Source: Phallusia mammillata
Lineage: Eukaryota > Chordata > Ascidiacea > Phlebobranchia > Ascidiidae
NCBI GenBank assembly: GCA_003260075.1
Contig: QLIY01000025.1
Coordinates: 124,309-188,308 of the forward strand
Length of the DNA: 64,000 bases
Reading direction: 5' to 3'
Positions 47,013 to 58,999 of the stretch are shown here, one piece after another. Below the pieces are notes generated by a model. It saw only the letters and a list, made by a program, of their open reading frames with translations, had not been told where the DNA came from and searched no databases. Both the position numbers and the translations under genes were made by a program. The number at the start of each line of letters is the position of its first letter. Within the stretch, counting starts at the first letter, position 1.

Positions 47013-47216
47013 AAAACAAAGTAAAGATTGTCATCCGCATGGCGGTTAGACGTGGCCAATAATGTCTTTCCTATTCTGTCAGTTCGAGCACTATCGAACT
47101 AGCTTCGCATCCCTACCCCCCCCCCAAGTAAAGATTGTCATCCGCATGGCGGTTAGACGTGGCCAATAATGTCGTTCCTATTCTGTCAGTTCGAGCACTA
47201 TCGAACTAGCTTCGCT
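47013..47216. repeat. Duplication of about 95 bp joined by C10
   Basis: Left copy about 47018-47108 and right copy about 47126-47215 share 'aagtaaagattgtcatccgc' through 'gaactagcttcgc'. Ten C lie at 47116-47125. The left copy then reads 'atcccta' where the right reads 'tagggatg', its reverse complement, as at the end of a TAGGGATG-type transposon. Confidence 0.78.
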
Positions 47217-47763
47217 AGGGATGTGGCATTCACTGCATGATTTATTCGTTCTATACGTATTGCAGTTGTTATGAGGTCGTCCATTTAGGCACAAATACTC
47301 CAAAGTTTCAGGGTGTCGGTTTATGTGTCCGTAATATTTTGGACATTGTTTTTCTACAAATTTAATTAGTTGCTGCTGTACTTTTAGTTAGTTCTTTAAT
47401 GTGGAATTGTTAGTCCTATGTTTTTGACATTAAATTCTAAACAGGCGCCGATAGCAAAACTTTACGAGCTCAGAGCTGGTCCACCTGCTTTCTGCAATGC
47501 TACATATCAAAATGTTATTGAGTGTTAATTCACTCAGCGTTAGTTGAAGATTGCCTTGTTTTGGTGTGCGTACATTTTATGTTCCCAGTCTAAGGCGAGA
47601 GGTTGAAGGTCATCTTCTTTTTTTCTCACTACCACTAGAGGTGGAACGACAAGAGCGGTCCTTGTTAAGCCAGGAGACAAGCCGACATGAAATTTTGGAT
47701 CGAGTTCTCATTACAACTTTTGGGGAGAAAATTACTGTAGTGGGTTACCACATCCCTCTATAT

Positions 47764-48179
47764 CAGTGGTTCCCAAACTTTTTCATATTTTTTTCTAAAC
47801 GGTCCCCTTGCCATTATTTCGAGGGCTCGCGGTCCTTAAGCCTTAATGTGTATTTCATAAAAACGAAAGTTTATTGCAGGATTTTAGCTAGTTGTGCAAA
47901 ATTGCGCATAATGATCATCCAAAGACAGCATGTGACATCACAAACAGGACAAAAACATTACGATTGTGCGCGAACAATTGCATTTTTTATAGTTGTCATT
48001 CAATAAAGGCCATTGTTTAGCAATGGAGACGATTCTCAATTCTACTTCGATTTAAACTTATTTAGTGGCACAAACTGACGCCAAATAAGATTATAGAATT
48101 GCTTCAACCGCTTCGCGGTCCCCCCAAAATTGCCTTACGGACCCCTAAAGGACCACGGACCCCTGTTTGGGAACCGCTG
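47764..48179. mobile_element. hAT-type MITE with CAGTGGTTCCC ends
   Basis: 416-bp element starting cagtggttcccaaac and ending gtttgggaaccgctg. Perfect 8-bp duplications ctctatat at 47756-47763 and 48180-48187. No transposase frame. Confidence 0.92.
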
Positions 48180-49276
48180 CTCTATATAGTGCCTAGCAGA
48201 GGAAAGGGTCAGCAAGTCCCATTGATAAGCAGCTAACTAAGTGCCTATCCCGCTGCCCGATACTGCTAATCGAAAAAACGCCTCGTGTAAAATTTAAGGT
48301 TTGTAAGCCACTTTGTCGGTATCTCCAGTTTTTTTTGGAACGAAATAGAAGGGCTTGTTATAGGTTAAACTGGAACATTGGCGCGGTGAAAAATCTCTCA
48401 GGATAAAAAATACAAACAATTTAAACCGAAAGTGAATACACGACAAGCATTGTGAAATTTTCTGTCGATTTGAAATTGCTGTTATAGGATTGTGGTATTT
48501 TTTTTAGGTTTGAGGTGGAACAGAAAATCAGTTGGTAGTCCAAACAACTAATGGCCGAGGACTCAAAGTTCAAGTTACGGAATCGACAAGGGCACTCCAG
48601 AAAATAGGTGTTTTGTTTCGCCGCTTGAAACGAAGTCGTTAACCTGGCGTATCAGGTATCTGTGCGCACCTTTCTTACCCTTCCGCGCCACCATTGAAAA
48701 ACTGTGTATTCGGCTTGTCAAAACGGCAGCGGCCTCCGAAAATAGAACCCACGGGACTTGAATGACCTGATACGAGCCAGCAGTACCGTGTTGGCTAATC
48801 ACAAGGGTTTTTGTTTTACGCTTTTTGTGCACCTGGTACCAAACCCCACGGATGTGTAACAGTGCAGTATAAAATACAACGTAGTATAGCAAGTTTACAG
48901 AGAAAGAACATGAAAGGAGTCACCTGTCCGACGTCTAAGAATTGGCTTAAGTAAGTTTGAAGCAGAGGAATTTGGCCCTAATGTTATGTTTCTTGGTGAA
49001 AGTTTAGTTTGGAAGAAGTAACCTGTGTTACGCACAAAGCTGTGTGGGTTGTAATAGGGTATGTCCGAGGCCAACTGTCGCTCAATGAGCAGGAGAATGC
49101 AGATAAATATAAGGCCACCGGTTTAATTGTGTACTTTTGTGCTATTAGGTAGCATGAGTTGCAACAGGATACTTATTAGGGCTAACTTACGTATAGCCTA
49201 TAGTAGTCATTCACTTATGTATTCAAAAATAGCTGGATAATATGACTTCTTACGAGGCCTGATCGAATTGCACAAC

Positions 49277-51033
49277 ATGCCGTGGAAGAACAGGACACCT
49301 TCCCAGCGCCAAGAGGCCCTCATCGGGGCTAACTCTGTGGTTAAGAGAAACTTCAAATTAACATTCAGCGTCGCCGAGAGACAGCTACTTGAACAGATCG
49401 CTTTGTCGGACGGCAATTCGCCTTATTTTAAACCCATCGAAATTGTGAGTGATGCAGATTGGTTAGTAAACCATGATGAACTTGGACAGACTTACGAATC
49501 GTTTTGGAGATCATATATTATCGGCAAACCAGAGCCTTCGACCTGTCTGAATGATGGCGGTCAAGATTCCCGACCGCAAACGGCGTTTTCGATGCGAACG
49601 CAACTCAGAAGTCGAGCTGCTTCAAGAACGGTTGCTGGTGAACCAAAGGTCATCTCTATTCTGCCGTTAGGCCTCTTCCCCGGCGACGATCAGCCTAGCA
49701 CATCGAAAAGCTCGAATACTTTTCTTATATGGCTGCAAACTTACTGTAAAGCCTTCTTTCACAAGTCCAAGGTTGGTGTTCTGATATCCGTCGGTTTCAA
49801 TCACCCTTTTGTTTGATTCTTCCACAGGTTGTTGTTCTTCCACCAGTAACAGTAGCTGAAGTGGCTTGTCGATACCGTGTTAATCAGCTCACTGGCCGAT
49901 TTCAACTCCATGCTGGTGACATCCTGGTACATTTGCGAAAGGTGAACCGGCGTTGAAAGAACTGAACATACTTCGACGTGTTATTTTAGTGTTAACATCA
50001 TTTTACGGCAGGTGAAACCAAAGTACGCCCATTGTTTGGTTGCTGTCACGATGGTGGACCTCTACCCCAAGTCATCTTGGGATTTCGTGTTTGGTTTAGC
50101 CTCCAGCAGTCATGCAGCCTCTGCCGGTGGGGTTGGAGTCTTCAGTTTTGCACGGTAGTTGATCACTTTATATTTGTTTGTTTTTTTGTGGGTGTCACGT
50201 TGACTGTGTCACAGATTCGATGACGTGTTTTATGAAACCTGGACGCAAGGCACTGATAAAGTGATAAAAACTAAAGATGGGAAGTTAAGTTACACGGTGT
50301 TCTTAAAACCTGCGAAAAGAGCCGACGGGTCTGAAGTTCCGATCACTGATGCTCTGCTAAGAAGAGCTTGCAACGTAAGTAAAACAGAATTCACACTTGT
50401 TTTTTAAAGCCTGATCATAGATAGGTATGCCGTTATCCCAATCAGTCATGCAGTTGTGTAAAAAAAATCAGGCAAACGACAAAAACAAACCGTGATCATT
50501 TTTTTCAAGGTTATGGCACACGAGATTGGACATATGTTCGGATTAAAGCATTGTGTTTGGATGAGTTGTCTAATGAACGGATCCAATCATTTACAGGAGT
50601 CTGACAATAGGCCTTGTCACCTTTGCCCTGTTTGCCTTCGCAAATTGCAGGTTTGTTGGAGCTTGTGTTTTTAAAAGTTGCATGTTTCGCTATGAATAAA
50701 CACAATCTTTAGTCAGTTATGGATTTCAATTTGTTGGACCGGTACAGAGCTCTAAGGGAGTGGATGTCAGTCGACTTCTGGAAAAACTACATCCACGATC
50801 CTAATCAAGTCGTAGTTGGTAAGCAAGAAGTATATACTTTCAACTGTATATACAGTTTTTGCCTCACATATTGTTTTCAACTACATCAAAACTGTTTACA
50901 GAGCCAGAAAAGAGATCACCACGAGGACCTTTGTCGTCATCTTTCGGCAGACGTACGTCACTGCCCGAGGCCTTACGTACCTCTGTGACATCACAATCGC
51001 GAAGGCCTGCAACCAAAAAAGGCGGGAGGTCCT

Positions 51034-51114
<81 letters not shown>

Positions 51115-51268
51115 GTCGCTCTTCAGTGACAAGGGAATTGCACCTACAAAGAATGATGTGAAACGAAAGGAAAAGCATGCAGTTCAGCCACCACCTCTGC
51201 TCTCCTTTGCGCAGTTTCGAAATTGGCTTAGAGACGTAATTGGGTTTTTATCTGTGCAAAATGAATAG
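49277..51268 (+). CDS. Archaemetzincin-type zinc metallopeptidase (AMZ1/2-like)
   Basis: Archaelysin-family zinc peptidase; the physiological substrate is unclear. Coding exons: 49277-49771, 49828-49941, 50012-50154, 50215-50374, 50510-50650, 50713-50818, 50902-51268; phases agree. I chose the ATG at 49277, since upstream in-frame codons lack an ATG nearby and the N-terminus aligns with AMZ2 from there. The active site lies at about residues 308-319, HEIGHMFGLKHC, followed by the second zinc site pattern C-LMNGSN-E-P-C-C (CLMNGSNHLQESDNRP, then CPVC). Upstream are RVNQLTGRFQ, HAGDIL and VDLYPKSSWDFVFG, conserved in AMZ2. The last exon is cut by 79 G (51035-51113). The frame before it (EPEKRSPRG) and after it (LSFAQFRNWL to the stop) differ, so the G length cannot be right. 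AMZ2 is the closer fit, but AMZ1 has similar motifs. Convergent with the ZP gene. Confidence 0.92.
51035..51113. repeat. 79-G homopolymer inside the AMZ last exon
   Basis: An unbroken run of 79 G between two parts of one coding exon. In the translation it makes a long poly-Gly stretch and shifts the frame. No duplication flanks it. Best explained as a filled gap of unknown true length. Confidence 0.85.
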
Positions 51269-51727
51269 ATGCAAGTGCCAATCATGTTTACTTATACTTG
51301 TGTATGTTATCAAATAAGTTAATTTGAGTAATAGCATTATCAGAAGCGGTCATAAAATACACACATTGGGTAATGATTGTGTGGTTTTGTTTTGGTGGAA
51401 GAGTTTATTTGATCAGACATTTCTCGCTTGCTTTTATTACTGCAAACAACACTGCGACATAAATTGCTAACATGAAATGAGTAAAACACTAAACATACAA
51501 AATAACGGAGACATTCTAAACGTTGAACGAAACATTACAAGAAACGTATTTTGCAACAGTTAAAAGGTTTTATAACCACCTGCCATTGTAAAAATTGATT
51601 TTCAATTGCTAACACACGTAAGCGCTTTATAAGACAGAACAGTGTAACATGAAACCATGACAAGAACTAACATACACGTACAAAAACACCTACATATACC
51701 GGTTACAAAATGTGCAAAATCAGTCAC
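51269..51727. other. Convergent 3' region, AMZ / ZP gene
   Basis: Only 459 bp separate the two stop codons. A minus-strand AATAAA at 51404-51409 (tttatt) could end the ZP mRNA, about 320 nt past its stop, so the two 3' UTRs may overlap. Confidence 0.45.
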
Positions 51728-54700
51728 TTAAGCCTTGCTCTGTTTTCTTTGACTTTGTGCAATTAGTGCCTGTTTGTCGGCGGCGTCTGCGTTTCGAACA
51801 TTTTTAATAACAACGTAACAGAGGGAGATAAGTAGGACACTGAACAGCAGAAGGAAACAAATGGCAACGAGCACAAGAAGCCAACTTTCACTGACATGGG
51901 AGATAATTCGCAACGCTTTATGTGGTTCACTCTCCGTTTGATTTTCTGCAAAGAAATTCCGTCGGTGAGAACTCATACTTGTATGTTTATGTTAATTAGT
52001 CCTAACTTTTATGTTAATTAGTCCGACCACTTAGTCAAGCGATTTTAGTTGTACAGCTTATGTGGAAAGTCTACAGTTGGCGATAAATGTTTAAAGAAGA
52101 GTTTCTCAGCCGGTGGCACGATTTTTTAAATCTGTCAAAAGGTAAACGAGACAAATTATTCATACTTGAATTATGACAAACTATATGCTTTATAAGCATA
52201 GCAGCTTATACGATTGTGACTGTTTTAATCTGTGTCCTATACCCAACGCTATTTCTACGTTAGCAAATAGACGTAGGATAGCTGTTGCGATAAAAACTGT
52301 TAGTCACTTACCGGCCAACACTGCGTCGCCGCTGGCTCGCTTTGCAACAGTAATAGGAAGCGATGTGGCGATTTTCACGTGTTTGTTCTCATGCATGCTG
52401 CGACGAGCCCGGGTGCAGTTCTATAAAGTGACGAGCAAGTTAAACAATGTGACAGACTGGCAAATCACACGAGAAAAATGAATTTACACGAAAATTCAAA
52501 ATTGGCAGTACTAAACCCATTTCTATGTGATGATGCACTAATCTGTACAGACGTAGCCAATAATAGTAAAAAATCCTCATAATATTTGAAATATAAATTT
52601 ATACCAGACAACATGCTTACAATGTAGCAATTTCCCTCCGCCACTGGATCACACAAGTGCACCATTGCGTGGACGTAAATTTGCTGTACACTTCCGCTAG
52701 AGACCGCTATAAACTGGAAAACACGAAACATAAACCTTGAATCGGAAACCTCACCGTTTTTGGTCACCACAATCCCGTCGGACAAAACTTCATTCTGGTT
52801 GTCACATCTAAAAGAAGTATGTACGACTTAAGCAAACACGCGTGGGAAAATTGTCATGCAATGAAGCCATACGTACCCGCTTTGCAGTAGATTATACGAA
52901 ATCGCGTCGCTTGGTGAACTTGAAGGAGTGGCCCAGGCGAGAAGAACCTAAAGCATGCATGTCATGAAAATGAGCGAAGCTGTGCTTTAAAATGTAAATT
53001 CTGTGTGGAATTTACCTGTACGCTAAGCGCTGACGAAGCAGGACTCTGAACAGTAACGTAAATGTAATCGCTAACTGTGATCTGTTCGTTCGCGACATAG
53101 GAGGTTCCAAAGTAAGTGTCTGTCCATAGTCCGATGGTCATCGTAAACGCGCCAATCTGTTCAGGGGCAGTAGCCTCAATAGTGCTAATTGCAAAATGTC
53201 AGACGTTTAGGCGTCAGGTATAAACACATACAATATTGTATTAAGAAATGTCGGAAAGGGACTTACTTTGGTGCTGGGGTGATGCCTAGATCAGCAGTTA
53301 TATTAATGTTGGTTGGAAAGGTGCATGAAAATGGAACATAAAGCGAAGACTGGCGAGATATGATCGCATCCGCAGCTAATGTTCCAGACATGCCTTGTAT
53401 TGCGTTTGAGAATGTAATATTCTTCCCATCGGTGCTCAACTGTATAACGTTGCAAAAAAGTTTAAACTAATGAGCGAGAGCAAATTAACAAACAAAAGCA
53501 TTACCAATTACCTGAACATCTGTGTTGCATGCGGACAGGTTTCCGATTAATGCAAATTTGTACGTCAAAGTTGTGCCCCTATAGTACTTAAATATTCCGA
53601 AGCATGTATTGTTTGTATCAGATGCTACAGTCACGTTCTGTGCCTCCAGAGCGCTCTGATTGATGCCGTTCATGTAGAGATCGCCAAGATGGTAATCAGC
53701 CGCGTTCAATGCGCATTTATTTAAACTGGATTGGAAAACACACACGTTAGACATAACTAAATCAGTGTATATACCTAAAAATTCTTTTTGTGCGTTTATA
53801 GATCCAAATTTAGTCAATTTGTGCTAGTTCGGCCCGAGTGTTTATTGATTTGGCGGTAAACATTTAAATTGTAGGGAAAATAATCAGACAAAAATGGTAA
53901 TTTGTAATGTTACCACAAAGCAGTAACATTAAAAATACGTTGGGGCTCGTGAAAACGCTAAAAGTTAAATCTCAGTCCCGACAACTTTTTAAAATGCGCA
54001 CTCCTAATACAAAGCCCGTATCGTTTAACTTGGTCATGTATATGTAAAAAAATGCTTACAACAATTTGATTCCGCTTGACGCGCAGACCAATTTTTCGAT
54101 TATATTGCTTGAAATGTTTTCAGACGAATAGGGATTGCCAGGTAGATCGGTGCTGGCAACACATTCACAACCTGTAGCGCCGCAAGTGGTTATTGTTGAC
54201 GACCCACAAGATGTGCCCAATGATTTGCATGTATCAGATGAACCTGGGATATACAATTGATACATTGACATGACTGTACATAAATTTACAGTTACTCGAT
54301 GATTGTACGTTTAATGTGAGCAAAACATTACAAAAGCGATTTAGGTTTTTGACTTACTGGGAGAAACGCCGCAGTCTTGAGAGCACACTTCAGTGCAGTT
54401 CATGTAATAAGTGAGTTGAAAATTCTCGTTCGTATCATTGCACAGCTGCGTAGAGTTAACTGAAAAGCAATTGTATTGTTTTGCCAAAACGTTTCCTGTT
54501 GAGGTCATTAGTATTATTTCACAGGGCGCTTCTTGTTGTGAGTCGCACAGCTCACCCAGTTCAACTCATTTACGGTAGAGTATAGAAAACATACCATAAA
54601 AGTGTTGAACTAGCCGGACCATGCGATGTGATTGCAACAAACTTGTGAGTTAAGGTTAAATGCAAGTTACTACGATTTGATAATACTTTAAGCAATTTAC

Positions 54701-54781
54701 AACAGTCTTACCTAATGTCTGTGCATTCACAATAACTGGATAGGCCAGGGCTACCAAAAACAACAGCACACAGCCCTTCAT
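51728..54781 (-). CDS. ZP-domain transmembrane protein
   Basis: Secreted/membrane protein with a zona pellucida polymerisation module, as in egg coats and apical matrices; I cannot name the ortholog. Coding exons in transcript order: 54781-54712, 54459-54358, 54243-54060, 53725-53512, 53439-53267, 53184-53016, 52947-52877, 52807-52621, 52420-52312, 51945-51728. All phases agree, giving 498 aa. Residues 1-20 are a signal peptide (MKGCVLLFLVALAYPVIVNA). A Cys-rich part follows (about 25-110; CSQDC, GATGCEC), not a clear EGF. ZP-N begins near residue 120 (LNKCALN). ZP-C holds FTMTIGLWTDTYF and VSDYIYVTVQ, then FMFRVFQF and CDPVAEGNCY with the paired Cys. RARR after NCT is a consensus furin-type cleavage site, followed about 50 residues later by a TM segment (WLLVLVAICFLLLF) and a short basic tail. 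Many N-x-S/T sites suggest glycosylation. Confidence 0.92.
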
Positions 54782-57700
54782 TATGATCTACTGCTCAGCT
54801 ACTGTTTATACTAAAACCATTTTACTGACAGTAGCTATGCTGTGCGTCAACGATATGCCCTGGCCATCTCCAAGCGTCAAAAGTGGCACAAAGACGCCGA
54901 AAAACGCCATTTTAAACTGATATCATCCGGACATGATGTCGACCCGCTTAAGTCCCGCTATTCCCACACGAACGTACGGGTGCATTCTACAGTGACAACA
55001 CTGTACGTGTCAGCGATGCAACAATCGCACAGTCGTCGTTTCCGTTTCATATCCGCTATTTGCCGCCGATACCGGGAACAGGTAGCGTGATTATGCATTG
55101 TTTCATGACAGCGCTAAGCTGCACAGATCTGACTCAATTGGGACAGGTTGGCAGTCAACAGCCGATTGAAGCGCTGCTGTGGGAACGATGTTTGTGCAGC
55201 GTCCTCATTTGTTAGATACAGGAAAGCTGTCGTCAATACGTACATCTGTGTGATTTAGCTGTATCCCTGAAATGCGTTACATTTACAGTCCACGCCAAAG
55301 GCACAATGTTGATACGTGGGTGTGTCGGTTACCGCATCCATATTCCAATCCTGATTTTTTAACCATTACCGTACACATGCATTTTATCCCACTCAAACCG
55401 CCTTACAGGCTATTATGACTATATTGGCTGTTGCATTTACACTTTAAAATTTGAAACAGAATTTGGGATTGATTACCTGACAAACATTGAAATGCACAGC
55501 ATATTTGATTTTCGTGAAACCTAACAGTCTTTTAAGTTTTCTTAACCTACTAGTTTAGCTTTGAATATTGTTTGCAATAATTTTTTTAGTAGGTGTTTCT
55601 ATGTTGACTGGTTGACGCGCTTTAAGTTCATTATGACGTTTGCATGTAAACAAAAAACAGTTTGATTCTTTGCATTGTAAATTGCTTCGCCTGTTATATT
55701 TTCAACGCCTAAAAACTTAGTACAAATGTTGTATGATTTGTTAGTTAGTAAACTTGTCAAGCCGAGGAAAGTTCAAGTGCAGCTGCAAGGTACTAGGAAA
55801 GTAATGCCATGGATTTTGGAGAATATTATCCAAAAAACAACTCCTGGTAAGGTTAGTGTGTAGTTTTTGTATTGGTACAAACAAAACGCCATTTTTGTCC
55901 AAGCTGTCGCAATGTGGCAGTGTAAGCTTCTTCTAGAGGGCAATAGTGAGCTGGTTTGTTAAGGGTTATTGCCTTGTGATAGAGCGCCGTTCGAAATTGG
56001 GATAGCCTACAACCACTGTGTTTATAAAACATATATATTATATATATATATAGTTAACAAATAAGTTAGACAAGATTGTTTCTTTGCTGCTTACAAACTA
56101 ATAGTCATCCTAACTTACTAAAAATGATCACACATTACACACAAAAAACAGGCGATGTAACTTTGGAGGACATATTTTGCCCAGACGGCAGCTTCACTGT
56201 CTATCATACACCATTTTAGAAGTTTTTGCATCGACTGGTTTTGTTTGTTGGAAATGTGGATCTTTGGTTTTGTTGTAACTCGCTTACACTATGGCATGAA
56301 AAAACATTCTCATATGGTACTACCTGTCACAAGGTTATTGTTATAGCTGCAGTTTCTACACAACTGTAGATCATAAACTGCTATCTATTATTACATTAGT
56401 TTTTTTCGTGTGAGAACTTTACCACCCATTTGCTATGGTTTTCAATATGACATGTTTGCAAGGTTTATTTTGGTTGGCATGGATGTGAAGTTGTGTTTAC
56501 TTACCGCTCTCACACATATAGATTCACATCAACCAGGAAACCATGTGTTTGCGAATAACATATTTTAACGAGTGGTTGAAACTTTGATTTCGAAATAAGT
56601 CGCCTTTCGAGGGGCGAAAGGTCGTCGATTAGACTTTAAGTGCCTCTCATGGGATTTGCCAAGTGGCGCATACGATCGTTTTTATCGGGTAAGATGGAAT
56701 CCCGGCTACGCAGCTGACATGTAAAGAGCGGCAACCATGGACTGTTCAAACACCCCAAACTTAAACACTTGCGAATGTCTGATTTATTAATTATCTATAT
56801 TTTGCGATATAACCAAGTTAAATTTAAACCTCGCTTTTTCTCTCCTCATTTGCTCTGATCCAAGCGATTCGGGTTTTTTGCGAAATATCACTGGGCACGT
56901 TATATAATTGGGACAATGGAAACCTTATCGTGCAGCCATGACATGTATTGATAGGTTTAGAAAAATGTAATGTTCCATAACAGAACACAATTTAGGCTCA
57001 GTCGTGATGACTGGTGTAGTCAAAATGACTTATTCGGGGTTAAGTGCCTGAAACCGTGAAAAATCTCTCAAATGTATACGTTTCGATCGAGCGCGATCGA
57101 ATAATCGAAATCGATTGGACAGCTGGCAGCCGGTCGAGGAAATCATGCGCATCCAGACGCGTAGGTCGTTTAGTTAAGGCGCCCATAAATCCGTCGAAGT
57201 CAGACATTTAAACGCACACCGGAGCTAAATTAAATGGATGGCACCTTTTACTTCCAAAGATCGGTTTACATGCGCACTTGATGGAAAAAACACCGAGGCT
57301 TACTTAGTGCTTATAATATTTTTAATGTAAGCATTTCAGAAAATAATATTGTTTTTACATTTTTGAAAAATTGCCTTTTTAAACGTCATTGGTGTTGTTT
57401 TAGCTTTAACGACGTTAAGTTGCATTTTAAATCACAATTTAGTTATTCAACCAGTATGGCTTGGGATATCATGAATTACAATGATCTCATTCATCTTAAA
57501 ACAACAAGTTATTGTATTGCTAAGCATAGTAAGTTATCTAGGTTAATCAGAAGAGCTAATGCTGCAGTAATTTTGTAGCATCGATGTCAAAAATGACGAT
57601 AGCCGTACAAAACAAGAAGTCTCAGCAAAATTAAGAGGGAAGGGGCGAAATAAACAATCTTTTTCTTGTTGTCGGTATTTTTCCTGCCAATTGACCGATC

Positions 57701-58991
57701 CCATTACAGTGCGGTCATGAGGTTATTATTTAAGTGACTTTCGCATTTTGTGGTTTGCCATGTCTTATTCATAGTATTTTAAAAATCCTAATACTGTAAC
57801 AAAGTTGCGTTGGCACATTGCGGATGATTGGTTACAAAAACATCGTTAAACGAACTATGATCCGATAGGTGAATTTGTATTTATTTTGTCAGACACTTAC
57901 CCGACCCATCTCAGATAGGTTACAAACTCGCCCACCTCACAGATGTCGTGCTTAGAATTCAACTGTTTCTTATCCCCCCATCTATTATACATTGCGGCCT
58001 AATGGAGTGGGCTCAGCAGCGGCTTTCAATGAATTATTGATGACACGAAAGAGTCGTGATTTGGCGACTGTTTTTCCAGGGAGTCGCTGTTTGAAACCAC
58101 AGTTATCTTGTTCATTCTAGCGAGACCTGTCATGCAGCTGCTTTTAAGCGAGTTCATAGCCATACTTCGCAGGTGCGCATTAACCCACGCACCATTTCGT
58201 CCTGTTTATTAGTCTCTTGTTCTGAGGAACGGATTTACTTAATGCCGAAGTGGGTATGGGATATTTTTTGAAAGCATTCCCCTTTGTTCAGTCTCGTAAG
58301 CGTGCCTTTCAGTCGCATGCTGGGTTCAAATTGGTTTCCTTGTGGTTTACCACCCTCATATCGCTGTGTTATCTCAAGTAGCAGGCTTTTTACGCTGATG
58401 GCATGGTGAATTTCGGGCCAGGACTCTGAATATGTCTAGAGTATCAACCACAGGGACAGCTGGCCTCCACAACAACACGCTTGCTATAAACTGTTTTGAT
58501 GTACAGTGGGGTCGGATAAAAGTAAGCCACTCTGTTTGATTTATCACTTCTGTTAAGCCGTCTTTTTTGAAACACAAAACGATAAATCAACGCAATTTAC
58601 GGCTGCTCTTTTCAAAAACGGTAAGGGGAACAGTGAGAGTGAATGTAAACAATACTGTTCACTTATGGAGTAGTTCGATTATTTTTTTGAAATTGTATTT
58701 GTCCACAAAAAGAAAATAAGGAAGGGCGTAAGGCTTTGAAAACACTGCGCCCAGCATGTTAAATAAGAAGGTAAAGGATATTTTTCAGAAATCAATAATC
58801 AATCGAAAATTAAAATTTCAAAAATGCACAATGCACATTTTTCCAATTAAACAATCACCAACAGTCACATGCATAGCTCATGATGTCAACGTTGATATTT
58901 AAACTAGTAATGCACCAAAGTTTTGATTGGAGAATTTTTTTTGTTATTGTGTGACGTCAAGGCCCTGATTTTCACAAAACCTAATCGTTGG
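54782..58991. other. Intergenic, no gene recognised
   Basis: Upstream of the ZP gene. The frames here are short and lack any family signature. A TA-rich microsatellite lies at about 56026-56052. Otherwise I see no structure I can support. Confidence 0.45.
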
Positions 58992-58999
58992 CACTAGAA

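Larger units (their letters stand above)
46427..49276. other. Intergenic, EEF1D to AMZ
   Basis: About 2.8 kb with no coding sequence recognised. It contains a poly-C-joined duplication (47013-47216), a hAT MITE (47764-48179) and a hAT-like single end at 46559. The AMZ promoter and 5' UTR should be near its right end. Confidence 0.45.

Noticed and set aside
50816-51268. Poly-Gly and poly-Pro proteins around the 79-G run
   Set aside because: Products of reading a homopolymer, probably a filled gap, in several frames. The real exon is the AMZ last exon.
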